DNA of 64,000 bases. Source: Symsagittifera roscoffensis. Lineage: Eukaryota > Xenacoelomorpha > Acoela > Convolutidae. The notes below the pieces were generated by a model. That model had not been told where the DNA came from and ran no database searches. It saw only the letters and a list, made by a program, of their open reading frames with translations. The stretch's first letter is position 1; every line of letters starts with the position of its first letter. Both the position numbers and the translations under genes were made by a program. The stretch covers positions 72,811,617 through 72,875,616 of the forward strand of contig NC_087063.1 of NCBI RefSeq assembly GCF_963678635.1. The letters run 5' to 3'. Below, in pieces: positions 11,894 through 23,028 of this stretch.

Positions 11894-12309
11894 AGGAATT
11901 TTATCGGAGGAATAGGAACCCATATAATTGAACCTGAGCTCAGAAATTTTTTCGATATTTTGAAGAAATTAAAAATTATCCATTTTTGCAATTGATTGTT
12001 GATTTACATCTAAAAACAAAGAAATTAATTTTTTATAGTACAATTTGGGATAAAAAGTATGCTTAATGACTTACACGCATTTAGATACTGAATCAAAAAA
12101 GTCCCATACACAAGTCCTATGTACTGGAAAAGATTATTCAAGACTGTTTTTCAGTCAAGCTTGTACAAACTTTTCGGTTTTTCAATAAGGCAACAATCAT
12201 TGTCTTATATTTCCGGAAATTTGGGTCTGAAGAAAATCAAAATGGAAACTAAAAAGACAATAACAAAGAGATATCCCAGAAAACACGGTCTTTTCATAGG
12301 AACCTGAAA

Positions 12310-13760
12310 TCTCAAAAACAATTTAAAAGTTTTAGCGACTGTTCCGGTTTTTGGCAGTTTGAACCTTTGATAGTCTTTCTCCCAATACAATCACTTCCGT
12401 AAATTGCTCCAAGGGAAACTGGAAAAGCATTTCTAATATCAGTCTATATCAAATAACTTCGGGATAATGAAACTGTTCAGCTGCATCCTGTAATGAAGTC
12501 AAGTCAAAAACAAGAATTTAGTGATTTTCAAAATCTTCCATAGGAAGAGCTAGAAAACCTTCGCTGAATTGTATTGCTTTCATTGTTGTAACATAGGGGC
12601 AACAAGTAGAAGTTGTATCATTTGAAATAAGTGCTCTTCCACCCCGAATTTTTCTAAGCTCTCTCAAATGAAATTGTTGGTTTATGAAAGCATTTTCATG
12701 AAAAAATCGCGCAACAGCTGAAATTGTATTGCTTTCATTGTTGTAACATAGGGGCGACAAGTAGAAGTTGTATCATTTGAAATAAGTGCTCTTCCACCCC
12801 AAATTTTTCTAAGCTCTCTCAAATGAAATTGTTGGTTTATGAAAGCATTTTCATGAAAAAATCGCGCAACAGCTGAAATTGTATTCCTTGCAACAGCTAT
12901 TCTTCTTATTGGAGCACTAATGAAAATATTTTTCAGGATAAACTGGTTTTGACGAGATGGAATGATAAAGGTTCTTGCCAGAGTTTCCAAGTAAGTTTAA
13001 TGAGCAGATTCCTTTTCCAAATTTCATTGCAAGTCTTGACGATTAGGTTCAGCTACTAAAATTTTGCTAAAAAACAGCGAACAATTAACAATGTTCAAAC
13101 AAACATTCGGATTATCGGAGAGCATGTAAAAGTTAGGTGTAGCTCTAATTAGTTTTGTTATAACTTTGATTTTGGGTAGTAACAACTATTCACAAGTAAA
13201 CAAATCAAGCTTCCCATTCAGTGAAAAAGTTATCTCTGTTCGGTAGAAATTTAATCTATCAGTGAACGGATACATATCAAATGCTTCCAGAAGTTCTTCG
13301 AAACTAAATCTATGACAAGCAAGTATTGCTTCATTAATCACTGCTGGCGAGTTGTGTTCGTTCGATATTTGTGCTTTATGAGGATATAATCCATTGTTTT
13401 GCTAAAATAAACTTCACAATTGGAGAATAGAGAGTTATTTACATAAGTTAAGTGAGGTTCTGGTTTCTCATTTGAATAATTTTCTGATTTTGCTTTATGT
13501 TCTGATTTTTCTTTTTGAAAGCATCAAACAACCTTTCGTTGACTAGTTGAAGCTCTAAAATGAGGTGGGTATCACGCATATCCAATGAAAGAGTAAGTTC
13601 TGTCTCAACTTTAAACTCAATACTGCTTTCATCTACAAAAGTAATGGACAATACAATTTTTCTTGTGTGTAAGATGTCATAAATGTTTCTAAAACTGGGA
13701 TTTTATCAAAACACTCCAAAGAAGAAAATGTTCCGTACCGAAAATGACCTCTTTGATTTT
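12310..13760 (-). pseudogene. Polinton/Maverick major capsid protein remnant (F54H12.2-like)
   Basis: Known: this double jelly-roll capsid protein is often annotated in invertebrates as 'F54H12.2-like'. Seen on the minus strand, in order but across several frames: FVDESSIEFKVETELTLSLD (near 13640), LTYVNNSLFSNCEVYF (near 13430), YPHKAQISNEHNSPAV ... EAFDMYPFTDR (13230-13370), LARTFIIPSRQNQFI and IRRIAVARN (near 12900-12970), FHLRELRKIRGGRALISNDTT (twice), PYVTTMKAIQF, LVFDLTSLQDAAEQFHYPE (near 12500) and TEVIVLGERLS (near 12380). The order and total span (about 430 codons after removing the internal duplication) suit the family. In-frame stops, frameshifts and a 155-bp tandem duplication show that it is dead. 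Confidence 0.75.
12568..12877 (-). repeat. 155-bp tandem duplication within the capsid pseudogene
   Basis: Two units (12568-12722 and 12723-12877), marked by ATTGTATTGCTTTCATTG at 12568 and 12723, with the next unit's first bases at 12878. They differ at a few positions (for example GGGGCAACAAG versus GGGGCGACAAG). 155 is not a multiple of three, so the duplication itself shifts the frame. Confidence 0.9.
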
Positions 13761-14079
13761 TACTCAATGTCTTTGTGAGAGCTATTGGTTTTCGCACTAG
13801 TTTGGCGAGAAAGGGTTTTTCTAGTTCTACGCTTGAAATTTTTTCCACCTCCCAACTAGTTTCGAACGGTTTTTGTTCCAACGTTTTTGCTCCAACGTTT
13901 TTTCGTCCATTAACGACTTCTCCAACTTCTGGTGATGCAATTACAAATAAATCTGATCCAGTTTTTTGCAACTGTGACTGTACAATTTTAAAAAAGGGAA
14001 CTGCAGTTCTCTCAATAGTTTGTGCATGAACACCAAAACTTCTTCCACGCTGTCTTGCACGTCCATTAAAGTAGTATCT
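13760..14079 (-). pseudogene. Polinton minor capsid protein remnant
   Basis: The frame open from 14079 reads YYFNGRARQRGRSFGVHA, then ERTAVPFFK, QKTGSDLFVIASPEVGEVV and NGRKNVGAKTL. Polinton minor (penton-associated) capsid proteins have a Gly/Arg-rich start, a hydrophobic 'PFIKK' helix and a 'G.N...D.L.G.N' segment, which this follows well. The open frame runs on to 13633, but its last third (SLECFDKIPVLETF) looks like the beginning of the next gene, the major capsid protein, fused by a frameshift. It sits directly upstream of that gene, as in intact elements. Confidence 0.55.
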
Positions 14080-14099
14080 CTAATTTTTATTTTTATAAT

Positions 14100-14650
14100 A
14101 TGGAAATAATTTTTGATAACTTTTTAAATCGTAGATCTGTAAAGAACTGATAATTCGTCTACTGTCCTGTTGCTATTATGTCTCCATTGCTTACTTTGGA
14201 ATTGAAAGAAATACAACGAAGGAAAGACTTTTTGTATCACCTACTATGATATTTTCTATATAATCACTATTTATCATCAGGGAATGTAATCTTATAATGT
14301 CGTGAGAATACTAAAAACTGTCCTTTTCCACCACTCATTAAAGACCCTGTCTGATTTTGTCCTAAATCACAACCAAAAATATGACTCAAATTGGCGCTTT
14401 GACTGATAAACACTGATTAATCCTCACGTAAATCAATGTGTTTTTTTTGTGTAATTTTATCCACTGATACATAAATGCGTTATTTTTTTGTTCACCCAGA
14501 GGTTTTTGAACTTTGTCACTCATGGCTACAACTATATCAATAATACTTGGATACAATCGGTTCAATCTTTCTTTTTTCCTCAGATCTTTCTCTCGCATTT
14601 TTGAAAGTAAACTTTCCTTCAGTAACGTTTTGGTACAATGAAAAGTACGA
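14100..14650 (-). pseudogene. Polinton penton-like protein remnant
   Basis: Minus-strand pieces: LNRLYPSIIDIVVAMSDKVQ and QCLSVKAPI (frame of 14386-14598), then after a frameshift SHIFGCDLGQNQTGS and FSRHYKITFPDD, and further on ENIIVGDTKSLS. VGDT followed by a hydrophobic strand is typical of Polinton penton-base proteins, and the position just upstream of the minor capsid gene fits. The match is weaker than for the capsid protein. The 5' part probably lies in or beyond the N gap. Confidence 0.4.
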
Positions 14651-14843
14651 TAATTCTGAAATAGTTACCTCGCATTCTCCTTTAAGATGTATTTGTTCCG
14701 ATAGCAGAGTTGTAAAAGGACTTAAGAATTATATTCGGATAGCAATTAAAAGAAGCATTAGAAATTAGCTCAATAGTAAAAGAATCCATGACTACTGATT
14801 GATAGAAAAGTTAGCCTTCATATTAGTAAAATCGCAAGGTAGG

Positions 14844-15043
14844 NNNNNNNNNNNNNNNNNNNNNNNNNNNNNNNNNNNNNNNNNNNNNNNNNNNNNNNNN
14901 NNNNNNNNNNNNNNNNNNNNNNNNNNNNNNNNNNNNNNNNNNNNNNNNNNNNNNNNNNNNNNNNNNNNNNNNNNNNNNNNNNNNNNNNNNNNNNNNNNNN
15001 NNNNNNNNNNNNNNNNNNNNNNNNNNNNNNNNNNNNNNNNNNN
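14844..15043. other. Assembly gap (200 N)
   Basis: Exactly 200 consecutive N. A round number suggests a scaffold gap of unknown true size. It lies just upstream of the Polinton remnant, so other genes of that element may be missing here. Confidence 0.99.
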
Positions 15044-15672
15044 AAAAAGTCAAAAAATTAGGAACTGTTGAAAAAAATCAGATTTATCAAAAAAATGAAG
15101 CTAAATTTGAAAACAAATCAAGCCACGACAATAGAGTGGGAAATTTGCAACTAGGAAAACCTTATCAAGCGGTAAATGCGGTTAGAAGTACCTGAGCAGA
15201 AACTATTTAAGCCAAAAATATAAAGGGACATAAACTAACAAAAACTTTCGAGTTCGTTTCCCCCTCAAAAATACTGCACAAGCACACGAATAGTTTTTAG
15301 TTGTTCAAACCACGCTGTTTAGGGCCACTAAGTTGATAACTTATAGGCTGAAATGTTTTTGGCAGAATAAAGTGTTTAAGCGAAAAAATAACAACAAAAG
15401 ATAATATACGAAGCCAAGGTTAGCAAAACTACAGTAAAAAATAATTTCTCTGTTGTGACAACTAAGCCAACAAAATATTAGCAGACAAATTATAGGCCTA
15501 CAGTTTTTTTGCACCGAAATATTTTCCGTTTGTAGAATATAAAACCAATTCTGTCAGATTCGCACCAAGGATCATTGGCTTCCCAGGCGTATTCGTTACC
15601 TACAGACCAAGTGTGCTGGAGACGCAAGGGTAATCAAATTCTTTATGACTTGAACCTTGAAAAAAGTCTTCA
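15044..15672. other. Interval between gap and inverted-repeat element, nothing recognised
   Basis: A-rich sequence with no open frame of note and no family I recognise. Confidence 0.4.
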
Positions 15673-15844
15673 TTACGAGGCCAAACTGTGCACTCTATAG
15701 GTGCACAATATTTTGTCTGTATGTTCCTGGATTCCAGAGACAAGTCCTAAAATATGTTCCAAAATGTAAGTGGTTTCCACAAACAAAATTTCAGTAGATT
15801 TTGCATACATATACCTGTAACGTAAATTTTGTCGGCAAATTTGT

Positions 15845-15975
15845 TTTGTAGCGGATTCCGCAACAAGCAGATATAGCTAGTTGTTCTGGATTCCGCAACT
15901 GTAACTGAATTCCGCAAAATGTAAGCGGAATCCGCAAATGTAGTGGATTCCGCAAAATGTAAGTGGATTCCGAGT
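15845..15975. repeat. Cluster of GCGGATTCCGC palindromic motifs
   Basis: GGATTCCGC or its complement occurs at least six times in about 130 bases, separated by AAATGTA-type spacers. The complete form GCGGAATCCGC is self-complementary. Further copies lie at 16715-16895 and 27300-27425. Confidence 0.75.
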
Positions 15976-16129
15976 TTTGTTCTGAATTCTTTTTTCTAGC
16001 AATGCGGAATTTAAAAGCAAAGACTTAACCATTGTCAACGGAATCCACGAACAAGTCTTAACTTAAAACATTGGTTACCTGAATCGGTGGATGTCATTTT
16101 TTAATATATCGGAAACACAACACCGAGCA

Positions 16130-16612
16130 ATTTCAATATTTGGAGCCCTCGAGTTGAGAGTGTATGGAACAACATATTGACAAATTAAGTCAGTATTTGG
16201 GATTCCATCGATCCCAAATACTGGTCAGTATTTGGGATTAATTTAATCCCAAAAACTGGAATAATGTGGAATAAATATGGAATATATCCATTATTTGGAG
16301 TCATTAGGTTGAGAGCGATTAGAAACTCAACGCATAGCAAATCGTCAAATTAGTTCAATATTTGGCATTCTATCGATCCCAAATACTGGTCAGTGTTTGG
16401 GGTTGATGGAATCCCAAAAACTGGAATAATGTGTGGAATAAGTATGGAATATATCTATTATTTGGAGTCATTAGGTTGAGAGTGATTAAAAACCCAACGA
16501 ATAGCAAATCGTCGAATGAGTTCAGTATTTGGGATTTCATCGATCCCAAATACTGGTCAGTAATTGGGATCCATGTTTGGGATCCCATGTTTGGGATCCC
16601 AAACACTGATCT
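16130..16612. repeat. ~166-bp satellite array, about 2.6 units
   Basis: GATCCCAAATACTGGTCAGT recurs at 16210, 16375 and 16542 (intervals 165 and 167). Each unit also carries GGAATATATCYATTATTTGG and GAGTCATTAGGTTGAGAG. The junction holds an inverted repeat, CAGTATTTGGGAT...ATCCCAAATACTG (13-base arms, 7-base spacer, near 16190-16222). Confidence 0.85.
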
Positions 16613-16922
16613 ATTCTAGTAAATTTCTTTTCTAGTGAGTTTCTATTCTAGTGAAATCAAATCATGTATTTAAAATATATAATTTTAAAGGCTACAACAC
16701 ATATAAATATGTTTAAAGGGAATCCGCAAACAAAATATAAACAAGGGAATCCGCAAACAACGATTTTGAGCGGTACAATGATTTAGGTATTCATTTGTGG
16801 AATCCAAAACAGCATAGAAGATCAAAGAAAAGTAGCAATGTTGCGGATTCCGCGACAAATATGATTTTGACCTGTTGCGGATTCCGCATACAATGCAGAG
16901 AATGCACAGTTTGGCCTCGTAA

Positions 16923-18569
16923 TGTTGAGCGAGTATGCAATACACCTGCTATCGCAAGTGTAATTCCTTATTTATCACAAAAAGAAACCCTTATTTATTA
17001 CAAAAAGAAACCAAAATGAGTTGCTACACGTTATGTAAAGATGCACTCAATTTATTTTAAATTTTTTTTGTTTACCTGCGTCTGTTTTTTTACGAATTAA
17101 AAGCTTTAATTTTACAACGGCAGATCTGAGCTCCTTCAAAACACTTTTTATGATTCAAACTGTGATAAAAGGTTTATCTGAACGATCGCTCCTGGTCAAC
17201 AAACTTCCTCTTAACGTTGATAGTGTTGACTAATTGATTAGTGACTTGCAAAAAGTTGTGTTTTCAGCCAAAGTCTCTTTGATCATATTGGATAATTTCT
17301 AATTAGAAAGTTTGATCATTGTCTATGACCATTGAACTGTTAGTTAGGTTAAAAATGACTTTGGTTTTGTCCATGACCAGTTCAACAAAAACAAAAAACG
17401 TTATCAAAAACATCCACTGCGCTGCTTTCAGCAAGTTTACAGAAAGGCTTAATACTTTGACTGGAGATACAAACTTTTGAGTGTTGGTGGACAATTACTC
17501 AGTTATAGCGCTAATCAACTCTCAGATGGTCGGTTTTGCTGTTTTAGACTCGATAGCCAAAGATGTTATCGTTAAGTGTGCGTCCTTACATTTTCTTAAT
17601 AAAAAGTGCTGTTCAGTTATCATTTTTAGCTGATTGTTGTTGATTGCTGCTGATTGGGCTTCATTTGAATCCTAAAAAGATTTAACTTTATTTTCGCAAT
17701 TTTTTTTCTGCCTCTTACTTGATTCCGACATACCGAATAAAATCTGCATTTGAAGAAGTTCGTGTAGTTAAGGTCAAATTGTGTTTCGTATTTTTTTTTC
17801 ATTTAGTTTAAATCGTGCACTTAAAAGTTGAAAGTAAAATAAAATCGTTCATTTCAGAGCTCGGTGCTTCGGTTGATTTGATCTCGAGATCAACTTGTTT
17901 GACGAAATGGTCAAGCTTCTTTTGGAATCTTGTTTTCTTTTTTAATTAAATGTTAGACCTAGATCTGCCCTTGTTTTTGTTTCATTTAAGGTGGCATACT
18001 CAAATAAAAAAGAATTTAAAAAAAACGATCTTAATTTTCTCAATAATAAGTGCCGTTCAGTTACCATGATTTTCTGATAAAAGATTACACAAGATCTACC
18101 AAGTCAATAGTCGATCGAGTTTATTGCGATTATCATCTGAGTTAACCTACCAAATTTCCTTGTTGGTTTGAGCAACGTGCTCTTTTTATAGTTCTTGCAA
18201 AATGACCAGATTATTTTAACAAACTAATTGTTCTTAAAATATTGAGCCCAAAAACAGATTTTTAATAATTTTTGACCGAATTTATCATTTTTTAAAAATC
18301 TGGCCCAGCTTTTACTCAGTTTGAAAAAAATGCTATTGAAACTTAAATGAGTTGTCGTAACTTCTAAATGCATTAAGGCTCTGTAATTAAGAGAAAAACA
18401 AAAACCAGCGTGAAAAAAGACCAGTTGATTTTAGAGTTTTTAGAGAATAAAAGTTTTTATTCATCAAAAGTTTTTAGAGAATAAAAAAACTGAAGCAGTT
18501 TACATTATTGCATCCATAGATTTTAGAATTTGAAATAATTTATACTGCTTCTATTTGTTCCTGCCACTT
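16923..18569. other. AT-rich interval, only weak repeats
   Basis: No gene recognised. A ~60-base phrase (TTTTCTTAATAAAAAGTGCTGTTCAGTTA) near 17590 returns, diverged, near 18040, suggesting an old dispersed repeat. Open frames such as 17303-17494 show no family features. Confidence 0.35.
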
Positions 18570-18831
18570 TGACTCAAAACATTGGAAAACTTTCCAAAAA
18601 GCAGTGACTTTTGATCGAAATATTCCCGACTAAATCAATAAAATCAAATTTCAAAATTAAAGTCATTCACCTTAGAAAGCAGATCCAGTCTCTCAGCTAT
18701 GTAGATTTTCAAGTTTTTGGTGCTAATTCAAATGTTTCATGTACAAAGGCATGTTTGGTAATGAACGATGCGCATACCGTTCCCTTTCTCGCATGTTCCG
18801 TGAGATACTTAGGATTTGGTACGGTTACTGT
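18570..18831 (+). repeat. BEL/Pao 5' LTR-like end
   Basis: Starts TGACTCAAAACATT and shares, with many changes, the blocks TTTCCAAAAAGCAG, AATTCAAATGTTTCAT, AATGAACGAT and GAGATACTTAGGAT..ACGGTTACTGT with 26284-26567. The 3' boundary is unclear; homology fades after the last block. Confidence 0.6.
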
Positions 18832-18939
18832 TCCCCACAATTCTTCACAGTAACCCCATAGTTGTCTTGCCTGTCATTTATTGACTCTTGTTGCCTTTAG
18901 GCAATATACCGGGACATTATGTCCCTTAACGTTGCGACA

Positions 18940-19770
18940 ACTCGACCTGATTGGGACAAACCTTTCATCCTGAAATCTCTGCAAACGGATTGACGAACGC
19001 AGCCATTTCAACGACATTTACCTGCTCCAGAATTAGTTCAGCTCAGAAAAAAATATCCTCGACATGCCACTTCAAGTCTTTAACGTCGCCTCGGAGCGTG
19101 ACCTCGCATCAACTGCCTTTTTCAGGATCACCTACGAAAACAACCCGGTCGAAGTAAAGTCCATCATCGAAAAAATTCGAGTAGCTCCTCAAAAAAGCCC
19201 TTTCTTCGCCGTCGACAGATTTTTTGCCACATTTTTCCAAAGCATCGATGCCAACCTCACCCACACCCAATGGGAAGTCTTCATCCTTGACCAACGCTCA
19301 TGATGAGTCACTTCATGCCTGTCTGGAAGCGGAAAACAGTTTTTTTTTCCTTCCTCTCAACCCACTAAAAGAACTCAATTCACCACAGCCAATTCCAGGA
19401 CCTCGCATCAAAATCGCAACCCAATGTCGACAAGTCAAAAAAATTGAATCATCATTTGCGCACCACAGAAGCTCGTTTTCATGTAGTGCAGCACGACTTT
19501 AACTTCAGGACGCAACCTCAACTTGACATTTTACAGAAAAGCTACAACGACGCTACTACTAAAATCTTCAGCACCTTTTTGTCAGCCTTCATCATTGCCC
19601 GTATTGGATCTAAACTCCCATTGACAGGACAGCAGTTCAACCTTCATCAACAACATACAACAGGAACAGACGAGCTTCTTGCCAGTACAACTCAGCATCT
19701 TCATAGAACTCAACTCTTTACAAGCAACCCACCTCACAGAGAGTTTCAAGTCTCAAGTCAGCAGCCAATA
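18940..19770 (+). pseudogene. Displaced BEL/Pao RNase H and downstream segment
   Basis: 19064 onward reads LQVFNVASERDLASTAFFR...KIRVAPQK, the BEL RNase H pattern (LHVFCDASE.A.A.VAY.R ... K.RVAP.K), with the catalytic-type Asp replaced (FNVAS). The following sequence (to about 19760, including AATTTACAAAA-rich parts) is a diverged copy of 23923-24590. It lies right behind the 5' LTR, so it is out of the normal gag-pol order and is presumably a duplication. Confidence 0.6.
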
Positions 19771-21340
19771 ATTTACAAAAAAAATTCAGTGCCTTCAAAC
19801 CTTCGAACCCATTTTTTTAAACTAAAAATACACTGCCCCCTCAACAACCCTCCGAGTTTTTTTTTTTTCAAGAAACAATACCGAAACTTCTAAACCCCGT
19901 CAAGTAATCAACAATGCAATCAACAACCCAGACAGCACTGGAGCGTAATTTTGACAGCAGAGAGTATCTGAGAACCTGGACCGGAAACCAGCCGACCCAA
20001 TATTTAGAAATAAAACAGCCCCTCATACGACCACATCAGGATATAAAAACTAATCACATAGCATACGCATTGAGAATCAACCCAACAATAGTGCAGCCCG
20101 CACCAGCAAGAATTTTGTTTTGGATCAGCAGCTCACAGCACAATCCTCATCTTAACCCAGCCAATTTTTAGCGTAGAAACATTACTTCAGCATCAACAGA
20201 CAGCATATAACAATGCAGCTCAAAAGATGACACATACCCAAGGAGCAGTGCAGCTCGACACCAGCAGCCAGCGTAAGATTTCCCGAACAAAATTTTCAGG
20301 AAAGCACTTCCAATTTTCAAGCTTTTGAAAACTCGAAACAATGGTTAAGTTAACTCGGACGTCTCAATGCGACAACTGAAACTTCGGAAAAATTGACTCA
20401 ATCTAAAGCGACTTGTCTGCGAATATGCAAATTATCTCATTCGCGGATACAGATGCTAGAGAGTGATAGTACTAACCAACCGTTTCAAGCATTCCAACAC
20501 AAGAAAAACGATTTTGGAAACCAAACGAAGATGGTACTAACATCCTTCTTTTGACGACTCGACAGCATCAGCAGCTCAATTTTTTGACATAATATGAGCT
20601 ACAAGGACCTCATCAACTTCCAGCAGACAGTGGTTGACACCTTCACAACTCTTGGATTCCACAACAATCTGCACTATTCACCCTTTGACAAAACCTCAGA
20701 AAACCTTCGTTCATCGACTTGAGAATTTGGTTCATCGCCTACTTCGACACCTGCAGCGACCTGCACAGCTAAAAATCCGTGGGTTTTTTCAACCAGCAGA
20801 CTGAACTTTCTTAACATCAGCCCAACCATTCAACGCAAACTACAGCAACATCTCCATGGACACGAAGTAGAAAAAGCCCAGACAAAATCATTTGCCTTTT
20901 CCTTGGATAGTGCTAGCTCTTCCTTGTAATGAGCTCCAAGGACCGAATTCAACATGCCAGTGATCTACAGCTATATTTCAACAAATTTGCCGACTGCCCA
21001 ATCAAGTCAGTCCTGTAAGACAGATGGAATCAACAAGAAACACCATACTCTACTACACTAGGAACAAAAAAACCTCAATTGCAAAAGCTTCGATAGAACT
21101 CAAGGACATCATAATAAGCAATGCCAACCGACGCAATGATGCGAAAAAATGCACCTCAAGCCCAAAAACTTGGAAATAGGCTCACCTCATTGCGCCATTG
21201 CCAAGAGCGATCTGATACGACAATCATGTAGCAAATGCTTAGATCATGCTGGACTGCTCCAGCAAACTCTCTAGCTAAAGACTTCAGTCGTCCTTCAACT
21301 GAAACCAGATCCAAATTAAAGACAGGAGCCAGCTTAATCA
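19771..21340 (+). other. Probable BEL/Pao internal sequence (gag region), too decayed to assign
   Basis: Plus-strand fragments are rich in Gln, Thr and Pro with many stops (for example 19914-20171). The position between the LTR side and the Pol remnants suggests gag, but I see no zinc knuckle or other diagnostic motif. Base composition is less AT-rich than the flanks, as elsewhere in this element. Confidence 0.3.
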
Positions 21341-21344
21341 AGCA

Positions 21345-22800
21345 TTGACTTCATCCGAAACAGCCTCTGCCAAGACAATCATTGCCAATAACCCTACAAA
21401 CATCGACAGCAGCTTTTTAACTGGACAATCTCGACGTCATAGTGGGTTAAAAAATTCTCAAAGTTTTGACCTTAAGCATTTCAGCACAGCCTGCCAACAA
21501 AGGAACAACTTCAACATCATTAAAATTGCGAAACTGCCTTCAAAGAAAGTAGATTCATCATTGGATTTGGCTTCGCCGAACTAGCGACACCAAAAGAAGC
21601 CAAATAGTCAAGACGGAATATACCGATTGCATGGAGAACGCTTTACGTTGGTCTTTTTAAGAAAGAGAAAAAGAAGCTATGCCAACGAAGCCAACGCCAA
21701 TCTTTTAACATTGGAAAATTTACTCTTTCCACGTGTAGCCTAATCAATGAAAATGGACATCGACGTAATCTCAATAGAACATAGCAGCCCCTCAGTAGAC
21801 GACAAGGAAGCTCTCGACATCTTAGTGTCTTCGACCCAAAGTCTACCCAATGACAATAATAAGTTGGAACGCTATGGAAACGCGACCAATGTTTGTCCAA
21901 CAACCGATGGCTTCACAACTAGCAACTCGGCCGAGAGCCTTCTAGAAAGACTACAAGCAATCCCACTATGGCAGCCAAGCACCAGGAAGCGATAGACATG
22001 GATGGTTTTACCGCCCCGACAACGCGACAGGAAAATGTTAACTGCCGCACCACCCAGTAACCAAGGTCAACAAGTTGGAGAAATGCGCCGAGTAGTAAAC
22101 GCCCAATGCATCATCAAAGGAGTATCTCATAACAGTTCGCTTCTAATTGGACCGCCTCTCCTGACGAGCCTCACAGGAGTTGTCATGAGATTTCCTGAAG
22201 ACCAGAATGTCATCTCAACAGACATAGAGGCCATATTCCAGCATAACTTCTTTGAGACTGAAGATCAACGTTTCTACAAACACTATGGAAGGACGATCAC
22301 GACAAGCCTATCATCTACCAGTATACTTGCCTCATCTTTGGTGCAACTGATTCAAATTGTGTTGCCTGCTACGCTAGACATAATGGAACAGAGACAACGC
22401 CGACAAACCCCTCTGTTTATTTCAAACCGTAGAAGAACTTCTATTGGGAGGACCGCTACAGAGCCGTCTCAACGCCTGTCGAAGAAATCAGACTGATGAA
22501 CGTGTTTAGTCGAGAAGGTTTCAACTGACTAAGTGGACAGCTAACTCAAAACAGTTTCTGAGACCGTCATAGAAAACAAAGTAGAAAACGGCGACAGCCT
22601 GAAATTAGACAAAAAATCGCACGAAAAAATTCCAGGAGTCAAATGGAAGCTCGAAAAAGACGCTCTCTTCGTGGAGACCAAAAACTTTTGCACGATCAAT
22701 AAATTGAGCGCACCGAGTGCGAACTACTGAAGTTTTTTTTATTCAGTCGTCAATCAAGTTGGAATAACCATGACTTTGAAGATAAGAAACCGGAAATATC
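21345..22800 (+). pseudogene. BEL/Pao Pol: pre-RT segment and reverse transcriptase, first copy
   Basis: 21747-21995 reads ISIEHSSPSVDDKEALDILVSSTQ, then AESLLERLQ, the BEL segment just before RT. Next come PTMAAK-type YQ.AID, HPVT..NK and VVNAQCIIKGVSHNSSLL, then GPPLLTSLTGVVMRFPEDQN, STDIEAIF and ETEDQRFYKHYGR. These are RT fingers/palm motifs of BEL/Pao (DIEAMF contains the first catalytic Asp). Beyond 22500 the frame shifts and pieces such as RSHEKIPGVKWKLEKDALFVETK follow. There are several frameshifts and stops. The YxDD motif is not identifiable with confidence. Confidence 0.7.
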
Positions 22801-22934
22801 TTCAACTAGCGGGACTACTCGACCTGGGCCGTCAAACCCTTCAACCTGATTTTTTGACGAATCTCAACGAATGGATTAACGAACGCAACCAATTCAACAA
22901 CTTTTATCTGCCGCAGTAACAACTCAGCACAGGA

Positions 22935-23027
22935 ATGAGTTTTCTGGACATGCAACTTCAAGTCTTCAACGTCGCATCGGAGCGTGCCCTCGCATCGGTT
23001 GCCTTTTTCAGGATTGCCTACGACAAG
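22935..23027 (+). pseudogene. BEL/Pao RNase H fragment, truncated at the duplication junction
   Basis: Reads MQLQVFNVASERALASVAFFR, then joins the second RT unit in mid-domain, so the rest of RNase H is absent here. Confidence 0.65.
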
Positions 23028-23028
23028 C

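Larger units (their letters stand above)
15673..16922. mobile_element. Non-autonomous element with terminal inverted repeats
   Basis: CATTACGAGGCCAAACTGTG begins at 15673 and its reverse complement ends at 16922; about 26 bases are matched with one difference. Inside are many GGATTCCGC/GCGGAATCC motifs (15845-15975 and 16715-16895) and a ~166-bp satellite. No transposase reading frame is visible. A sequence matching the right-hand end recurs at 27365-27475, so the terminus is dispersed. The family is unknown, and target-site duplication is not evident beyond TT-rich flanks. Confidence 0.55.
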
